NCBI GenBank assembly: GCA_021790625.1
Contig: JAJYGL010000151.1
Span: 1 to 6,535, forward strand
DNA: 6,535 bases
Direction: 5' to 3'
Origin: Pseudomonadota bacterium
Lineage (GTDB): Bacteria > Pseudomonadota > Gammaproteobacteria > Burkholderiales > Sulfuriferulaceae
Shown here: piece by piece, positions 4,966-6,535 of the stretch
Layout of the letters: every line of letters starts with the position of its first letter
Position numbering within the stretch: the stretch's first letter is position 1
The notes under the pieces: model-generated
What the model saw: the letters and a program-made list of their open reading frames with translations, nothing else
What the model was told of the DNA's origin: nothing
Database searches by the model: none
Made by a program: the position numbers and the translations under genes

Positions 4966-5811
4966 GTGAAGAATCGCATCATCAACGTTAAAGGTGCTGA
5001 AGTCACCATTGCCACCCGGCATGAGCAAGACTATATTTCGTTGACCGATATGGTAAAGAACTTCGACGGCGGCAACGCCTTGATCGAGCAATGGCTCAAG
5101 AACAAAGATACCGTTCTGTTCCTGGGTGTATGGGAACAACTCAATAATCCGGATTTTAATTCCCCCGAATTCGAGGGAATTAAAAATGAGGCGGGAAGGA
5201 ATAGCTTCTTTCTTTCCGCCAAAAAATGGATAGCGGCCACCGGCGCCATCGGTCTACATGCCAAAGCGGGGCGGTACGGCGGAACCTATGCTCACAAGGA
5301 CATTGCCTTCGAATTCGGCTCCTGGCTTAGCCCGGAGTTCAAGCTCTATCTCATCAAGGAATTCCAGCGCCTCAAGGATGAAGAATCACGCGCTACTTCT
5401 TTGGAATGGAGCTTTCAGCGTATCTTGTCAAAAGTCAATTACAAGATTCACACCGATGCCATCAAAGAGCGCCTGATCCCTCCGCTTCTTACACCTGCGC
5501 AGATTGCCATTATTTACGCCAGCGAAGCCGATTTACTCAACGTTGCTTTGTTCGGTATTACGGCAGCGCAGTGGCGGCAGGCCAAAGCAGGGCAGAGCGG
5601 TAATATCCGCGATACAGCCACCTTGGAACAACTGGTCGTGCTGACCAACCTTGAAAGCATCAATGCGGTTCTGATCCATCAAGGGCTGCCCGCTTCTGAG
5701 CGGTTGGTACAGTTAAACGCTATTGCTATTACCCAGATGCGTTCGCTAGTGGGCATGGATTCACTACAGCAGTTGGGCAACTCAAGTGCGCAGAAAAGGA
5801 TTGAAAAATGA
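4966..5811 (+). CDS. KilA-N domain-containing protein
   Basis: This 281-residue protein has an N-terminal KilA-N domain, a module first known from phage P1 KilA and large DNA viruses and thought to bind DNA. After a short strand (IINVKGAEVTIA) come YISLTDM (23-29), LIEQWLKNKDTVLFLGVWE, FNSPEFEGIKNEAGRNSFFLS (64-84), KKWIAATGAIG and GGTYAHKDIAFEFGSWLSPE (105-124) leading into LYLIKEFQRLK; these match the domain from end to end. The C-terminal half (about 145-270) is mostly helical and of unknown role, with conserved-looking blocks around NIRDTATLEQLVVLTNLE and NAVLIHQGLPASERL. The start GTG at 4966 is chosen for the GGGAGG at 4956-4961; the gap is short (4 bases). An in-frame GTG at 4954 would add four residues but overlaps that site. 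The stop overlaps the next start as ATGA, so the two proteins are likely made together. Function is unknown; a phage-related regulator or defence component is possible. Confidence 0.9.
   Translation: MKNRIINVKGAEVTIATRHEQDYISLTDMVKNFDGGNALIEQWLKNKDTVLFLGVWEQLNNPDFNSPEFEGIKNEAGRNSFFLSAKKWIAATGAIGLHAKAGRYGGTYAHKDIAFEFGSWLSPEFKLYLIKEFQRLKDEESRATSLEWSFQRILSKVNYKIHTDAIKERLIPPLLTPAQIAIIYASEADLLNVALFGITAAQWRQAKAGQSGNIRDTATLEQLVVLTNLESINAVLIHQGLPASERLVQLNAIAITQMRSLVGMDSLQQLGNSSAQKRIEK
5154..5185. repeat. 32-base near-perfect palindrome inside the KilA-N gene
   Basis: Arms TTTTAATTCCC (5154-5164) and GGGAATTAAAA (5175-5185) are perfectly complementary, and the centre contains the 8-base palindrome CGAATTCG (5166-5173). 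Only the C5165/A5174 position is mismatched. In frame it spans Asp63 to Asn74 of the protein. There is no T run after the stem on either strand, so it is not an intrinsic terminator. Confidence 0.9.
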
Positions 5812-6535
5812 CCGAACCCACGATTGTTTGCCCCAGCTGCCACACAGAAATCAAGCTGACCGAATCTTTGGCAGCACCTTTGATCGAAGCCACACGCAAG
5901 CAGTTTGAACAGCAATTGGCCCAGAAAGACAGCGATATTGCCCAGCGCGAGCAAAGCATGCGCGAAAAGGAAAGGCAGCTTCTTGAAGCCAAGAGCAAAC
6001 TTGACGAGCAGGTAGCGGATCAAGTTGCTGAGCAACTAAAACTTGATCGCGCCAGAATCACGGCAGAAGAAGCTAAGAAAGCAAAGCTTGCGGCAGCAAA
6101 TGACCTCGAACAAAAAACACAAGAACTTGCCGACCTGAATGAAGTGCTGGAACAACGCAACCAAAAACTGGCTGAAGCGCAGCAGGCTCAAGCCGAACTG
6201 ATTAAAAAGCAGCGCGAACTGGATGATGCCAAACGGGAACTGGAACTGACCATTGAAAAGCGTGTGCAGGATGGTTTGACAGAAGTTCGTTCGCTGGCCA
6301 AAAAAGAAGCCGAAGAATCGCTCAAGCTCAAGGTGGCGGAAAAAGATCAAACCATCGCCTCCATGCAGCAGAAAATTGAAGAACTCAAGCAGCGTGCCGA
6401 GCAAGGTTCGCAACAGTTACAAGGCGAAGTGCAGGAACTGGAGCTTGAAAACCTGTTGCGCGCAAAATTTCCGTTTGACTCTATCGACCCGGTACCCAAG
6501 GGTGAATTTGGCGGCGATGTGTTGCACCGTGTGGT
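5808..6535 (+). CDS. DUF2130 (COG4487) family protein, partial
   Basis: The frame is open from the ATG at 5808 to the right edge (242 full codons), so the 3' end is outside the window. GGA at 5798-5800 gives a ribosome binding site with a 7-base gap. The N-terminus has one CxxC pair, CPSC at 8-11, as in a half zinc ribbon. From about 25 to 215 it is an almost unbroken Glu/Gln/Lys/Ala-rich stretch predicted to be a long coiled coil. It then enters a folded domain with ENLLRAKFPFDSIDPVPKG and GGDVLHRVV, which I recognise as the start of the DUF2130 core. From memory, the missing part of that family contains an E-x-K type motif and has been compared with RmuC and PD-(D/E)XK nucleases; this cannot be tested here. 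Family members are usually about 400-450 residues, so roughly half is visible. It is coupled to the KilA-N gene by the ATGA overlap. Confidence 0.85.
   Translation, partial: MTEPTIVCPSCHTEIKLTESLAAPLIEATRKQFEQQLAQKDSDIAQREQSMREKERQLLEAKSKLDEQVADQVAEQLKLDRARITAEEAKKAKLAAANDLEQKTQELADLNEVLEQRNQKLAEAQQAQAELIKKQRELDDAKRELELTIEKRVQDGLTEVRSLAKKEAEESLKLKVAEKDQTIASMQQKIEELKQRAEQGSQQLQGEVQELELENLLRAKFPFDSIDPVPKGEFGGDVLHRV

Noticed and set aside
4597..5139. 180-codon minus-strand frame opposite the XRE and KilA-N genes
   Set aside because: Shadow of two well-supported plus-strand genes; no recognisable motifs.
4262..5370. Several GAATTC sites as a repeat family or insertion scar
   Set aside because: Isolated six-base matches, several fixed by codons in the KilA-N gene; no longer shared flanks, direct duplications or transposase sequence are seen.

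Overview
The window looks like a betaproteobacterial chromosome of roughly 50% GC. A core housekeeping block on the minus strand (positions 1 to about 3900) abuts a short accessory block on the plus strand (about 4540 to the right edge). The taxonomic guess rests on the protein sequences (NuoB, NuoC and TpiA read like betaproteobacterial versions) and on the gene order tpiA - secG - tRNA-Leu(GAG) - nuoA-B-C-D, which I recall as common in that class. No species can be named from this stretch.

Core block, read right to left in transcription order. tpiA (triosephosphate isomerase) is followed after 26 bases by secG (Sec translocase subunit, TTG start). A hairpin and tRNA-Leu(GAG) come next, then about 230 bases of leader. 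The start of the complex I (NADH:quinone oxidoreductase) operon follows: nuoA, nuoB and nuoC are tightly packed, with a 10-base nuoA/nuoB overlap. nuoD runs off the left edge after about 291 codons. All four Nuo proteins look intact; NuoB keeps its four cluster N2 cysteines, and NuoD keeps its quinone-site His and Tyr.

Intergenic block (3895-4577, about 680 bases). It separates divergently transcribed tpiA and the accessory genes. I see no convincing full-size gene in it. It does hold two GGTCAC boxes 11 bases apart, a G-rich, quadruplex-like tract on the minus strand within a strongly strand-asymmetric stretch, a 10-bp hairpin, and a doubtful 55-codon minus-strand reading frame that overlaps the promoter region of the plus-strand genes.

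Accessory block. First comes a 93-residue HigA-like XRE repressor with a good ribosome binding site but no recognisable partner toxin on either side. A KilA-N domain protein follows (281 aa, GTG start), then a DUF2130 (COG4487) coiled-coil protein whose start overlaps the KilA-N stop as ATGA; its conserved C-terminal domain lies past the right edge. The KilA-N/DUF2130 pair is translationally coupled and is the best candidate here for a poorly described system: a DNA-binding or phage-type regulator paired with a predicted coiled-coil, possibly nuclease-like, protein. The KilA-N gene also contains a 32-base near-perfect palindrome inside its coding sequence.
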